Shown here one piece after another: positions 26,670-34,515 of a DNA stretch of 64,000 bases (its first letter is position 1; each line of letters starts with the position of its first letter). Made by a program: the position numbers and the translations under genes. Under the pieces are notes generated by a model. It had not been told where the DNA came from. It ran no database searches and was given only the letters and a program-made list of their open reading frames with translations. The stretch lies in assembly GCA_964385465.1 (NCBI GenBank), contig CAYLPJ010000035.1, positions 1 through 64,000 of the forward strand, read 5' to 3'. The stretch is from CAYLPJ01 sp964385465. Its GTDB lineage: Bacteria > Planctomycetota > Phycisphaerae > SM23-33.

Positions 26670-28292
26670 CTACATCCAGACGTTGATCGATTCGTCGGCG
26701 ACGCGTTCGGCCGGGGCCGCGGACTCCTCGCCCTCGGTCGGGGCGTAGCGCCCCTCGGCCGAGCCGCCCTCGTCGTTGCCCCCGTTGTCGGACAGGTCCC
26801 GCGACGCGGTCCCCTGCCCGTCGGCGGCGCCCTGCCCGCCGGTGTTGTTGTTGAGGTTCTGGCCCCCCGGGTCGCTGAGCTGGAAGTCCAGGCGGCGGAC
26901 ATCGACGCCGCCGTCGGCAAGCCGGCCGATCAGCGTCGCCGCCTCGCGCTGGAGGTCCTCCAGCGCGCGGGCGTTCTCGACCTCGACGACGCCGCGAACG
27001 GCCTGGCCGTCGGCGCGAAGCGTCATCCGCACGTGCCCGAGCTCCGGCGGGTCCAGCCGCACCGTGACCTGCTCGCCCACCCGCGGGGCCGCCACGCGCA
27101 CGGCGTCGGCGACCTGGTCGGCCGGGGCCGACGGGCGAGACGGCGCCGGCGGGGGCGCCCCCTCGGCCGCGCGGGCCGGGGCCGTCGCCGCGGCGTCGGC
27201 CGCCGAAGCGGACTCCACCGCCGAAGGCGCCGTTCCGGCCCCCGGCTGGGGCGCCGCGCTGCCATCGGCGGACGGGCCGGGCGCGCCGGCAGTCACGTCG
27301 ATCTGCGCCTCGCCCGCGCGGTCCGCCAGGGCTCCGGCGTCCCGCATTCGCCCGGGCGAGGCGGCGCCGGCGGTCTCGCCGGCGGCGCTGGCGGCCGTCG
27401 TGACCGTGGTCGCCCGTACCCCGTCCGGGGTTCGGACCGCCTCGGCGGCGTCCGGCTCGGCGCCCCGGGCGGGGTTCGTGCCCCGCCCGTCGGTCGCGTC
27501 CTTCTGTGCCGCAGCCGCGACGTCGATCACGGGGCCCCGACTCCGTTGCGCGTGGGCCGCCGGATCGACGTCGGGCGCGTGCGGGCGGACATCCGCATCA
27601 GGCTGCGGCGGGGTTGTCTGGGTCGGCTGTGCCTGCTCGGCCCGGCCGGCGTGGCCGGGCGCGGCCGCCGCGGGCGACTGCGTGCCCGCGGGCTTCGCGA
27701 CGGCGGCGTCGGCAGCCTCGGCCGGGGCGGCTTTCGCCGCGACGGGCGACGCGATCGGCCCGTGGGGGCCCGGCGCGGCGGGGTGAGCCTCCTGGCCGGC
27801 ACCGGCACCGACGGCTCTCGCAACCGGCGTGGCGGTCTTGCCGCCGGTCTGGGCCGCCGCGCTCGCCTCGGTGTCGGTGCCGGCTGCGCTCTCCGCGGCC
27901 GCAAGGCGCTCCATCAGGGCCGCGAAGGGGCTTCGCGTCGCGCCGGAGGCCTCCCGCGCGGCGGTCTCCGTGCCGCCGGCGGGAGTGGATTCGTTGCTCT
28001 TGCCGCTGTCGACGCCGCCTGGGCGGGCGTCCCGCGAGGGCGCCTCGGCCGGCTCGTTCCGCGGGCGGGCGGCGTCGGGCGCGTCGGGGCGCTCCGCGGC
28101 CGCGGCCTCGTGGGCGGACGGCTCGTCCTTCTTGCGCGCGGGGCGCGAAGGCGGCTCGTGCGTCTCGGCCGCGCGGTGGGCCCGGTCGGGCTCGTGCGCG
28201 CTGCGTGGAGACGGGGAGGCCTTTGCCTGGCGCCCGGCGGGGGCGACGTTCGGCAGGAGGCGGTCAAGTCCTGTCATGGGCACGTTGGTCAT
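26670..28292 (-). CDS. fliK: hook-length control protein FliK
   Basis: A 540-residue protein, first in the minus-strand operon. Residues 1-~390 are a Pro/Ala/Thr/Glu-rich ruler-like region of low complexity. The C-terminal domain GEQVTVRLDPPELGHVRMTL, RADGQAVRGVVEVENARALE is the conserved FliK core that contacts FlhB to switch export specificity, followed by a Gly/Asn-rich tail. CAGGAAGACAAGC precedes the ATG. Transcription probably starts at the sigma-54 element 37 bp upstream. Confidence 0.92.
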   Translation of the reverse strand: MTNVPMTGLDRLLPNVAPAGRQAKASPSPRSAHEPDRAHRAAETHEPPSRPARKKDEPSAHEAAAAERPDAPDAARPRNEPAEAPSRDARPGGVDSGKSNESTPAGGTETAAREASGATRSPFAALMERLAAAESAAGTDTEASAAAQTGGKTATPVARAVGAGAGQEAHPAAPGPHGPIASPVAAKAAPAEAADAAVAKPAGTQSPAAAAPGHAGRAEQAQPTQTTPPQPDADVRPHAPDVDPAAHAQRSRGPVIDVAAAAQKDATDGRGTNPARGAEPDAAEAVRTPDGVRATTVTTAASAAGETAGAASPGRMRDAGALADRAGEAQIDVTAGAPGPSADGSAAPQPGAGTAPSAVESASAADAAATAPARAAEGAPPPAPSRPSAPADQVADAVRVAAPRVGEQVTVRLDPPELGHVRMTLRADGQAVRGVVEVENARALEDLQREAATLIGRLADGGVDVRRLDFQLSDPGGQNLNNNTGGQGAADGQGTASRDLSDNGGNDEGGSAEGRYAPTEGEESAAPAERVADESINVWM

Positions 28293-28328
28293 GCTTGTCT
28301 TCCTGCTCCGATCCCGGGCCGGACTCCC

Positions 28329-28344
28329 TACAATCCTCGTGCCA
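28329..28344 (-). promoter_or_regulatory. sigma-54 promoter for fliK-flgDE operon
   Basis: On the minus strand this reads TGGCACGAGGATTGTA, against the consensus TGGCACG-N4-TTGCA. It matches in every conserved position except the C of the -12 GC. Spacing puts the transcript start about 25 bases before the fliK ATG, leaving room for its ribosome-binding site. Confidence 0.75.
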
Positions 28345-28361
28345 GAAACCGGGAGGCGACG

Positions 28362-28389
28362 TTGACTTTTCTCGTAACCCGTGTATTTT
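28362..28389 (+). promoter_or_regulatory. sigma-70-like promoter candidate for the activator gene
   Basis: TTGACT, a 16-bp spacer, then TATTTT, within the AT-rich patch of the divergent region. It would drive the activator at 28831 through a leader of about 435 bases, which is long, so a closer promoter may exist. Confidence 0.4.
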
Positions 28390-28830
28390 CAAGTACCAGC
28401 AAAAACAGATGGCACGATCCGGCGTGGGCGGGGCGCGCCCGGAAACCGCGCGCAGCGGAAGAAACCTCCTGTCGAAGCGGAGGGATCTTCCGTTGCGGGG
28501 GTCCGGGATCGCCCCATGCTCCGGCCGGGATAGAGACGTATTCCGAGTTCTCCGGGAATTGTTGCAGGAATTCGTCCGGTCGCGCCGACAAGACAACCAA
28601 TGCCGCATGCCGGAAGCGGCCCGCAACCGGCGTGGCGGCTCGATATCGACGACTCGGAACGGAATCCTGGGTCAGCCATGAATCGAAGGCAGGGACGACA
28701 AGACACGTCACGCTGGTCGGACGGGCGCCGTCCGCCCGGCGCCCTCCGGGCGGGTGCCCATCTCGCGCCGCCCGCGTTGTTCCCCCGATGCCGAAGCGAC
28801 CGATCCATCGCATCCGTATGAGGCGAGAGG

Positions 28831-30339
28831 ATGCCCAACGGCAAACAAAACCTGCTTGAGGCCGGTGTTCTCGTCGGGCAGGGCCCCGAGGCCGATGCCG
28901 TCGCCGAGCACCTCGCCGCCCTCTGCCCGGGCGTGCGAAGAGTCCCATGCCCCGCCGACGTCCGGCGGGATGCGGACCTGGCCTCGGCGGAGCTGCTGCT
29001 GATCCTCGACGACGTGCCCCACGACGAGACCCTGGCGCTGCTGGGCGAGCTGGCTTCGGCCCCGGCCCGGCCGCGGACGGTCGTCGCCGCCGCGGGCGCC
29101 TCGGCCGGCGAGGCCGTCGAGCTCATGAAGGCCGGGGCCTGCGACGTCATCACGCAGCCGCTGTCGGCGGACGTTCTCGGGCGCCTGGCCGAGGGGATCG
29201 CCGAAGACATCGACCGTGTCGGCGGCAAGCTGGAGCGCTTCTTCTGTGAGGACGCCCCGCCCGGTGTGGCGATGGTCGGGCGGAGCGACGGCGCCGCCGA
29301 GACGCTCCGGATGCTCCGCCTCGTGGCCGAAAGCCGGTGCAACCCCGTCCTGGTCACCGGCGAGACGGGCACGGGCAAGGAGCTCGCCGCCCGCGCCGTC
29401 CACGCCTGGCGATGCGGCGACCCGGAGAAGTTCGTGGCCGTCAACTGCGCGGCCCTGACGGCGAACCTGCTGGAGAGCGAGCTGTTCGGTCACGTTCGCG
29501 GCGCCTTCACGGGCGCCGACCGGGACAAGACGGGGCTGCTGGAGCTGGCGGGGACGGGGACGATCTTCCTCGACGAGATCAGCGAGATGGCCCCGGACCT
29601 CCAGGCCAAGCTGCTCCGCGTGCTCCAGGAGCGGACGTTCCGGAAGGTCGGCGGGACGACGGACCTGCCCTGCGAGGCGACCGTCGTGGCTTCCAGCAAC
29701 CGCGATCTGCCCGCCGAAGTCCGCGCGGGACGGTTCCGCAAGGACCTCTACTACCGCCTGGCGGTCTTTCCCGTCGCCCTCCAGCCGCTTCGCGCCGCCC
29801 GCCGCCGCGAGGACGTGCCCCTGCTGGCCGAATACTTCCTCGCCACCTCCGACATCCGACGGGGCCCCCGCGCCACCGACCTGACCGCCGGGGCGCGCCG
29901 GAAACTGCTCGCCCACGACTGGCCCGGCAACGTCCGCGAGCTGCGCAACGTCATCGATCGGGCGCTGATCCTGGCCGGCGGCGAGAAGATCGAGGCCGAG
30001 CACGTCGCCTTCGATCTCGGCGCGGCGGTCGCCGACGAGCCGGCCCCGCCGTCATCGCCCCCGGCCGACACGCCCGCCACGCCGCCCTGCGAGGAGCCGG
30101 CCCCCCGCCGGCCCCGCAAGGACTTTTCCCTGGAGACCGCCGAGCGGGAGTTCATCCTCCGGGCCCTCAAGGAGACGGGCTGGCAGCGGACGCGGGCGGC
30201 GGCGTTGCTGGGAATCACCCGGGCGACGTTGCACGCCAAGCTCAAGCGGTACGACATCCAGCCGCCGGAGGCGGGGAAGAAGCTCAACGCCTTCACCGGG
30301 CGTCGGGAGTCGCAGCCGCTCGCCGAGGCCCCGGCGTAA
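28831..30339 (+). CDS. sigma-54-dependent NtrC-family activator with altered receiver (FleQ/FlrC-like)
   Basis: A 502-residue transcription activator. The AAA+ domain has Walker A GETGTGKE (177-184) and GAFTGA (224-229), needed to contact sigma-54; NRDLPAEVRAGRFRKDLYYR is the sensor region. The C-terminus RTRAAALLGITRATLHAKLK is a Fis-type helix-turn-helix. The receiver-like N-terminus (1-130) lacks the acidic pair at its start, and the conserved Lys reads Gln (ITQPLS, 109), though Asp60/61 is present. It may be regulated without phosphorylation, as FleQ is. Divergent from fliK; likely controls the sigma-54 promoters found here. Confidence 0.9.
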   Translation: MPNGKQNLLEAGVLVGQGPEADAVAEHLAALCPGVRRVPCPADVRRDADLASAELLLILDDVPHDETLALLGELASAPARPRTVVAAAGASAGEAVELMKAGACDVITQPLSADVLGRLAEGIAEDIDRVGGKLERFFCEDAPPGVAMVGRSDGAAETLRMLRLVAESRCNPVLVTGETGTGKELAARAVHAWRCGDPEKFVAVNCAALTANLLESELFGHVRGAFTGADRDKTGLLELAGTGTIFLDEISEMAPDLQAKLLRVLQERTFRKVGGTTDLPCEATVVASSNRDLPAEVRAGRFRKDLYYRLAVFPVALQPLRAARRREDVPLLAEYFLATSDIRRGPRATDLTAGARRKLLAHDWPGNVRELRNVIDRALILAGGEKIEAEHVAFDLGAAVADEPAPPSSPPADTPATPPCEEPAPRRPRKDFSLETAEREFILRALKETGWQRTRAAALLGITRATLHAKLKRYDIQPPEAGKKLNAFTGRRESQPLAEAPA

Positions 30340-30472
30340 AGAATCCAGACACCCGGGGGCGAAGAATCCATACGCCGCCCGACGGTCCCCCCGCCATTGG
30401 CCGCGAGACCTTTCGCCTTTCTCATCCCCATCCGCGGCGCGCTCCGGCGGATTCACGAGGGGTTTGTTACTC

Positions 30473-30497
30473 TAAGACTATTTTGCAGATAGTCTTA
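30473..30497. promoter_or_regulatory. perfect inverted repeat upstream of a sigma-54 promoter
   Basis: TAAGACTAT and ATAGTCTTA (9 bp each, perfect) flank TTTGCAG. It is one of few AT-rich spots in the region and sits about 65 bp upstream of the sigma-54 promoter, a usual distance for an activator-binding site. It could alternatively end the upstream activator transcript, but no U-run follows. Confidence 0.5.
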
Positions 30498-30561
30498 CAC
30501 GTGCGGACTTCCCGCGTGCCCTCCACTCGCCGCGGGACGGCCCGCGGGAGCGGGAGGCCGA

Positions 30562-30577
30562 TGGCACGGCGGTTGCA
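30562..30577 (+). promoter_or_regulatory. consensus sigma-54 promoter of the plus-strand flagellar operon
   Basis: TGGCACGGCGGTTGCA is an exact match to TGGCACG-N4-TTGCA. It lies 105 bp upstream of the first gene of the operon, giving a leader of roughly 95 bases. Confidence 0.88.
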
Positions 30578-30682
30578 CAAGGCAGGGCGCATTGCATTGC
30601 GCCCGGTCCGGGCCCGCTGTGCTGCGCACGAGAGTCGTCCGCGGCCAGCCGGTTGCGGTCGCGGCCGCGGCGAGACGAGAAC

Positions 30683-33508
30683 ATGGCCGAAGAGACCCCA
30701 CAACCCGAAGCCCCGAAGGAAGGCGAGACGCAGAAACGCTCCTCCCTGCTGGAGCGGATTCAGCAGGAGGTCGAGCGCCAGCGGTCGGCCATCAAGGACA
30801 CCCCCGGCGAGGGCGGCGGGAAGGACGCCTCGCCCAAGCCGAAGGCGAAACCCAAGGCCTCCCCGGCCGTCGACCCCGCGGGGGTGAGCCTCCAGGATGT
30901 CATCGCCAAGAAGCGGGCGAAGATCAAGGGCCGCCTCGACGGCGAGAAGGAGGCCCGGAAGCCCAAGCAGGACGCCGCCTCCGAGGCCGCCGAGGCGCCG
31001 TCCGCCGAGCAGCCCGCCGCCCCGGCCGGCGGGGCCGCATCCATCGCGGCCGCCATTGCGGGGGCGGGCACGCCGATCGGCTCGGGCGCGTCGAAGCCTC
31101 AGGCTGGCGGCGAGGGCGCCCCAGCCGCCTCGGCGCCCGGCGCGGCCCCGGCAGCAAGTGAGGCCGCCGCGGCGAGCCGGGCGCCCGTTCCGGCGGGGGC
31201 AGCCCCCGCGGCGGCGCCGTCGAGGCCCGGTCTCGTCCACGCGATGCTCATTCTCAACACGTTCCTCGTGGCCCTCGTCGGCGGGGCGGTGGTGTACGTC
31301 ATCACCCACCGCGAGGGCCCCGACACTGCCGACGCGGCGATGGAGGTCGTTGCCCTCGCCCGCCGGGAGATGAGCCGGCAGGTCGGCGAGCCCCCCTCGG
31401 TGCCGCCCCCGCCGCCCCCGGCCAGCCGGCCCGCGGACGCCAACGCCGACGGCGGGGACGTCGTCGGCGCCGCCGTCGGCGCGCCCACGTGGGCCGCCGC
31501 CGAGGCCGCCCGCGCCAAGGGCGATCACGAGGAGGCCCTCAAACGCTACAGCCGCCTGCTGCTGGCCAGCCGCCGCGTGCCCTCCGAGGCCCTGGCCTCG
31601 GAGTTCTTCCAGTACCGCATCGCCGAAGGCCTCTGGGTGCTGGGGCGGACCGGCGAGGCCCTGAGGATCTTCTCCGCACTCCAGCGCGCCGCCTCGCCCA
31701 TCGTCCGGGCCTGCACCTGCGCCGCCCTCGCCCGCATCGAGGCCGCCGACGAGAAACGCCTTCGCGCACGCATGCTGAGCTACCGGGCCCTGGCGGCTGT
31801 GCGGGCCGGCGAGTTCGGGCGCGGGGTCGAGGCCGACTGCGACTACCTCGCCGCCCGCACCCTCACCGAGAAGGTCCGCACGTACCACGCGCCCGAGCCC
31901 GTCGTGCCCTGGTCCCGCCTGGCGCTGACCGATCCGTTCGCCGGGCAGGAAGAGCACCGCATTCGCCGCATGCTCGCCTCCGGCGCCGGCCCGACGAACC
32001 GCCGGCGGCTGGTCCGCATCGAGAAGGGCGAGAACGGGTGGCGGGTCTCCTGCGCCAAGGCCGCCCTGGAAGACATGCTGAACCTCCTGGCCGGGAAGGT
32101 CGGCAAGGACCTCGACTGGGGCGGCGTACCCGAGGTCGCCCGGCGCCGCACCGTGGACTTCGCCCTCCGCGACGTCTCCGAGCAGCGGGCATTCGAGATC
32201 GCCTGCGGCATGGCGGGGCTGATGGCGCGGTTCACCTGGCAGAAGGTCACGATCGTCGATCCCCAGGCCGTCGCGTCGCTGGACGAGAAGCGCCAACTGC
32301 TCACCGACGAGTCCGTCCAGTGCTGGCGGCGTTTCGCCCTGCGCCACGACGGGGACGGGCGGCTGGGCGAGGGGCACTTCGCTTTGGCGACCCTCTACGA
32401 ATGGTCCGGCGACACCGTCGGGGCGATGAAGCAGTACCAGGTGATCGGGCGGCGGCACCACGAGGAGCGCGCCCTGGCGCCCAAGGCGCTGATGCGGTCG
32501 GCGGAGCTGCGCGTCGGCCTGCGGGACTTTGCCGGCGCCGAGACCGACCTGCGCGACCTGCTGGACCTCTTCCCGCACTACCCCCGTACCGACGAAGTCT
32601 ACCTGACCATCGGGCAGGTCAACATGCAGGGCGGGCGGTTCCAGCAGGCCCTGGACGCTTTCAGCAAGGTCCACGCGCTCCACGGCGACCGCGACGTCCG
32701 CCGGACCGCCTGCCTGGACGCCGGCGACTGCTGCTACCGCCGGGGGGCGTTCGGCGACGCCGCCGAGTGGATCACCCGCTACCTCGTCGAGAGCAAGGGG
32801 CGGGAGGATACCGACTGGGTCCGTGCCTTCACGCTGCTGGGCCGCTGCGAGGCCGCCCGCGGGCACCGCACGGTGGCGATCGAGTCCTTCCGCCGGGCGC
32901 TCGCCGCACAGCCCGAGCAGAAGGACTTCGTCGAGATCCACCTCGCCCTCGCCGAGACCCGGGTCGCCGGCGAGGATTTCCTCGCCGCCCTCGAGACACT
33001 CAACGCCCTCGAGAAGGACCGCCTGACCGAACCGCAGACCTTCGCCTGGCTGGTGCAGGCCGGCAGGGTCTACCGCGCCATGGGCCTGCCCGACCGGGGG
33101 CGGAGGCTCATCCGCGAGTGGGGCCAGGCCATCGGCGACCCCACGCTGCGGGCGCGGCTGGCCGTCGAGCGTGCCCGCTGCCTCCGCGAGGCCGGCGAGC
33201 CCCGGGAGGCCCGGCTGGCACTGGTCGAGGCGATCGCCCGGCTCAAGGGGGGGCGCCAGGGGTGGCAGGCCTCCCTGGAGCTTGCCGAGGTCTGCATGGA
33301 GCTCGGCGATCCGGAGCAGGCGGCCGTCGTCGCCGAGGAAGTCCTCCGCACCGAGGCCCCCAAGGACCTGCGGGCCCGCGCGCTGGACCTGATCAGCCGG
33401 GCCCATCTCCAGCGCAAGGAGTTCGCCCGCGCCGCCACCACGATTCGCCGGCTCGGCGAGACCGCCGGACAGGACGCCCCCGGCGCCGCCAGGGAGGGGA
33501 CGCCATGA
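30683..33508 (+). CDS. membrane-anchored TPR scaffold protein heading the flagellar operon
   Basis: A 941-residue protein with four visible parts. First, a charged cytoplasmic segment (1-90) and Ala/Pro linker. Second, one membrane helix at 186-207 (LILNTFLVALVGGAVVYVIT). Third, an STN-like small domain near 435-530 (RRTVDFALRDVSEQRAFEIA). Fourth, many TPRs on both sides of it, especially 560-930 (AETDLRDLLDLFPHYPRTDE, ALDAFSKVHALHGDRD). The large part should be periplasmic. This architecture recalls the PflA/PflB TPR scaffolds that hold stators in Campylobacterota, but homology is not shown. Its stop overlaps the next gene by 4 bp. First gene after a consensus sigma-54 promoter. Confidence 0.7.
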   Translation: MAEETPQPEAPKEGETQKRSSLLERIQQEVERQRSAIKDTPGEGGGKDASPKPKAKPKASPAVDPAGVSLQDVIAKKRAKIKGRLDGEKEARKPKQDAASEAAEAPSAEQPAAPAGGAASIAAAIAGAGTPIGSGASKPQAGGEGAPAASAPGAAPAASEAAAASRAPVPAGAAPAAAPSRPGLVHAMLILNTFLVALVGGAVVYVITHREGPDTADAAMEVVALARREMSRQVGEPPSVPPPPPPASRPADANADGGDVVGAAVGAPTWAAAEAARAKGDHEEALKRYSRLLLASRRVPSEALASEFFQYRIAEGLWVLGRTGEALRIFSALQRAASPIVRACTCAALARIEAADEKRLRARMLSYRALAAVRAGEFGRGVEADCDYLAARTLTEKVRTYHAPEPVVPWSRLALTDPFAGQEEHRIRRMLASGAGPTNRRRLVRIEKGENGWRVSCAKAALEDMLNLLAGKVGKDLDWGGVPEVARRRTVDFALRDVSEQRAFEIACGMAGLMARFTWQKVTIVDPQAVASLDEKRQLLTDESVQCWRRFALRHDGDGRLGEGHFALATLYEWSGDTVGAMKQYQVIGRRHHEERALAPKALMRSAELRVGLRDFAGAETDLRDLLDLFPHYPRTDEVYLTIGQVNMQGGRFQQALDAFSKVHALHGDRDVRRTACLDAGDCCYRRGAFGDAAEWITRYLVESKGREDTDWVRAFTLLGRCEAARGHRTVAIESFRRALAAQPEQKDFVEIHLALAETRVAGEDFLAALETLNALEKDRLTEPQTFAWLVQAGRVYRAMGLPDRGRRLIREWGQAIGDPTLRARLAVERARCLREAGEPREARLALVEAIARLKGGRQGWQASLELAEVCMELGDPEQAAVVAEEVLRTEAPKDLRARALDLISRAHLQRKEFARAATTIRRLGETAGQDAPGAAREGTP

Positions 33509-34515
33509 CGCCACGCACGCAACCACTCGCAGCCGCCATCCTCGCCCTCGCCGCCGGCGCCGGTGCGCCCCGACCGGTCGAGGCGGCCCCCACGACCGCT
33601 CCGGCCGACGCCAACGCCGCCGAGCTGCACCCCCGGCTCCCGGCCGACGCCAACGCCGCCGAGCTGCACCCCCGGCTCCCGGCCGACGCCAACGCCGCCG
33701 AGCTGCACCCCCGGCTCCCGGCCGACGCCAATGCCGCCGGTGCCGCGGGAACCGCCGAAGCCGCCCTCGCCGCGCCCGCCGACGCCAACGACGCGGCGCC
33801 GACGACCAGGCCCGTCGGCTCGGTGCGGCCGAGCATGCACAAGCTCTGGCGCGAGAGCCTTCGCCCGCCGGAGACGGCGAAGTCCGCCAGGCTCCGCCGC
33901 ACCATCGAAGAACTGCGGGGGATCGAGGTCTTCCCCCTGCCGCGGGGCAAGTCCCCGCTGGCGGCCACCGCGGACCTGGACCGCCCGGCGGCCACCCAGC
34001 CGGCGGCCACCCAGCCGGCGGCCACGCGTCCGGCGGCGACGCAGCCGGCGGGCGGGCCGGCTGAGCCCACCCGCACGCTGCCGAAGGACGTCGTCGAGCG
34101 GCTGGCCCGGAGCAAGGCGAAGGACCCGGCCGGGGCGATCCGCCTGGCCGACGCACTCTACCGCACGGGCTACCTGTCGGCGGCGTTCGGGCTCTACGAG
34201 CGGGCGATGGCCGCAACCGACGCCGCCGAGCCCCGCGCCTGGGCGCTGTACCAGATGGCCAACTGCCGCCGCACGGCCGACCCGGCCGCGGCGGAGGCGC
34301 TGTACCGCCGCGTGGCCGGGGAGTACCCCGAGTCTGCCTGGGGCGCCCTGTCGGCGATCGAGGGCAAGCTGCTGGCGTGGCGGCGGGTCAACCGCCCCGA
34401 GGCACTGCTGGAGAGTATCGAAACCGTCGGGCCGACAACGGCCCCGGCCCGGGGGGAGCCGGAGACCGCCGCTTCGCGCCCCGCTGGAGCCCCCGAGGCG
34501 ACCACGAACCGATGA
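33505..34515 (+). CDS. exported TPR protein with in-frame tandem repeats
   Basis: A 336-residue protein with a short signal peptide (PLAAAILALAAGAGAPRPVE). Three perfect 13-residue units, ADANAAELHPRLP, follow it, then four PAATQ/PAATR units near 162-181, and a C-terminal half with TPR-like helices (AIRLADALYRTGYLSAAFGL, AEALYRRVAGEYPESAWGAL). It overlaps the membrane TPR gene before it and the activator gene after it by 4 bp each, so the three products are made together. It is probably a periplasmic partner of the larger TPR protein. Function unknown. Confidence 0.65.
   Translation: MTPRTQPLAAAILALAAGAGAPRPVEAAPTTAPADANAAELHPRLPADANAAELHPRLPADANAAELHPRLPADANAAGAAGTAEAALAAPADANDAAPTTRPVGSVRPSMHKLWRESLRPPETAKSARLRRTIEELRGIEVFPLPRGKSPLAATADLDRPAATQPAATQPAATRPAATQPAGGPAEPTRTLPKDVVERLARSKAKDPAGAIRLADALYRTGYLSAAFGLYERAMAATDAAEPRAWALYQMANCRRTADPAAAEALYRRVAGEYPESAWGALSAIEGKLLAWRRVNRPEALLESIETVGPTTAPARGEPETAASRPAGAPEATTNR
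33604..33720 (+). repeat. 39-bp tandem repeat, three perfect copies plus a partial
   Basis: Units at 33604, 33643 and 33682 begin GCCGACGCCAACGCCGCCG and are identical; a diverged fourth starts at 33721. They are in frame, so copy-number change would alter protein length by 13 residues without a frameshift. Confidence 0.92.
33988..34047 (+). repeat. 15-bp tandem repeat, four copies
   Basis: GCGGCCACCCAGCCG occurs twice exactly, then twice with one to two changes, encoding a Pro/Ala/Thr/Gln linker in the exported TPR protein. Confidence 0.85.

Larger units (their letters stand above)
28293..28830. other. 538-bp divergent regulatory region
   Basis: Separates fliK (minus) from the first sigma-54 activator gene (plus). 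It contains the two promoter candidates listed below and a relatively AT-rich patch at 28361-28410. I see no believable gene in the remaining 400 bp. Confidence 0.6.
30340..30682. other. 343-bp regulatory gap before the plus-strand flagellar operon
   Basis: Holds the inverted repeat and sigma-54 promoter listed separately, and a leader hairpin at 30585-30604 (GGGCGCA, 6 bases, TGCGCCC). No gene is supported. Confidence 0.6.

Noticed and set aside
33604..33720. Possible CRISPR-like array
   Set aside because: The units are contiguous, without unique spacers, and are in frame within a protein-coding gene.
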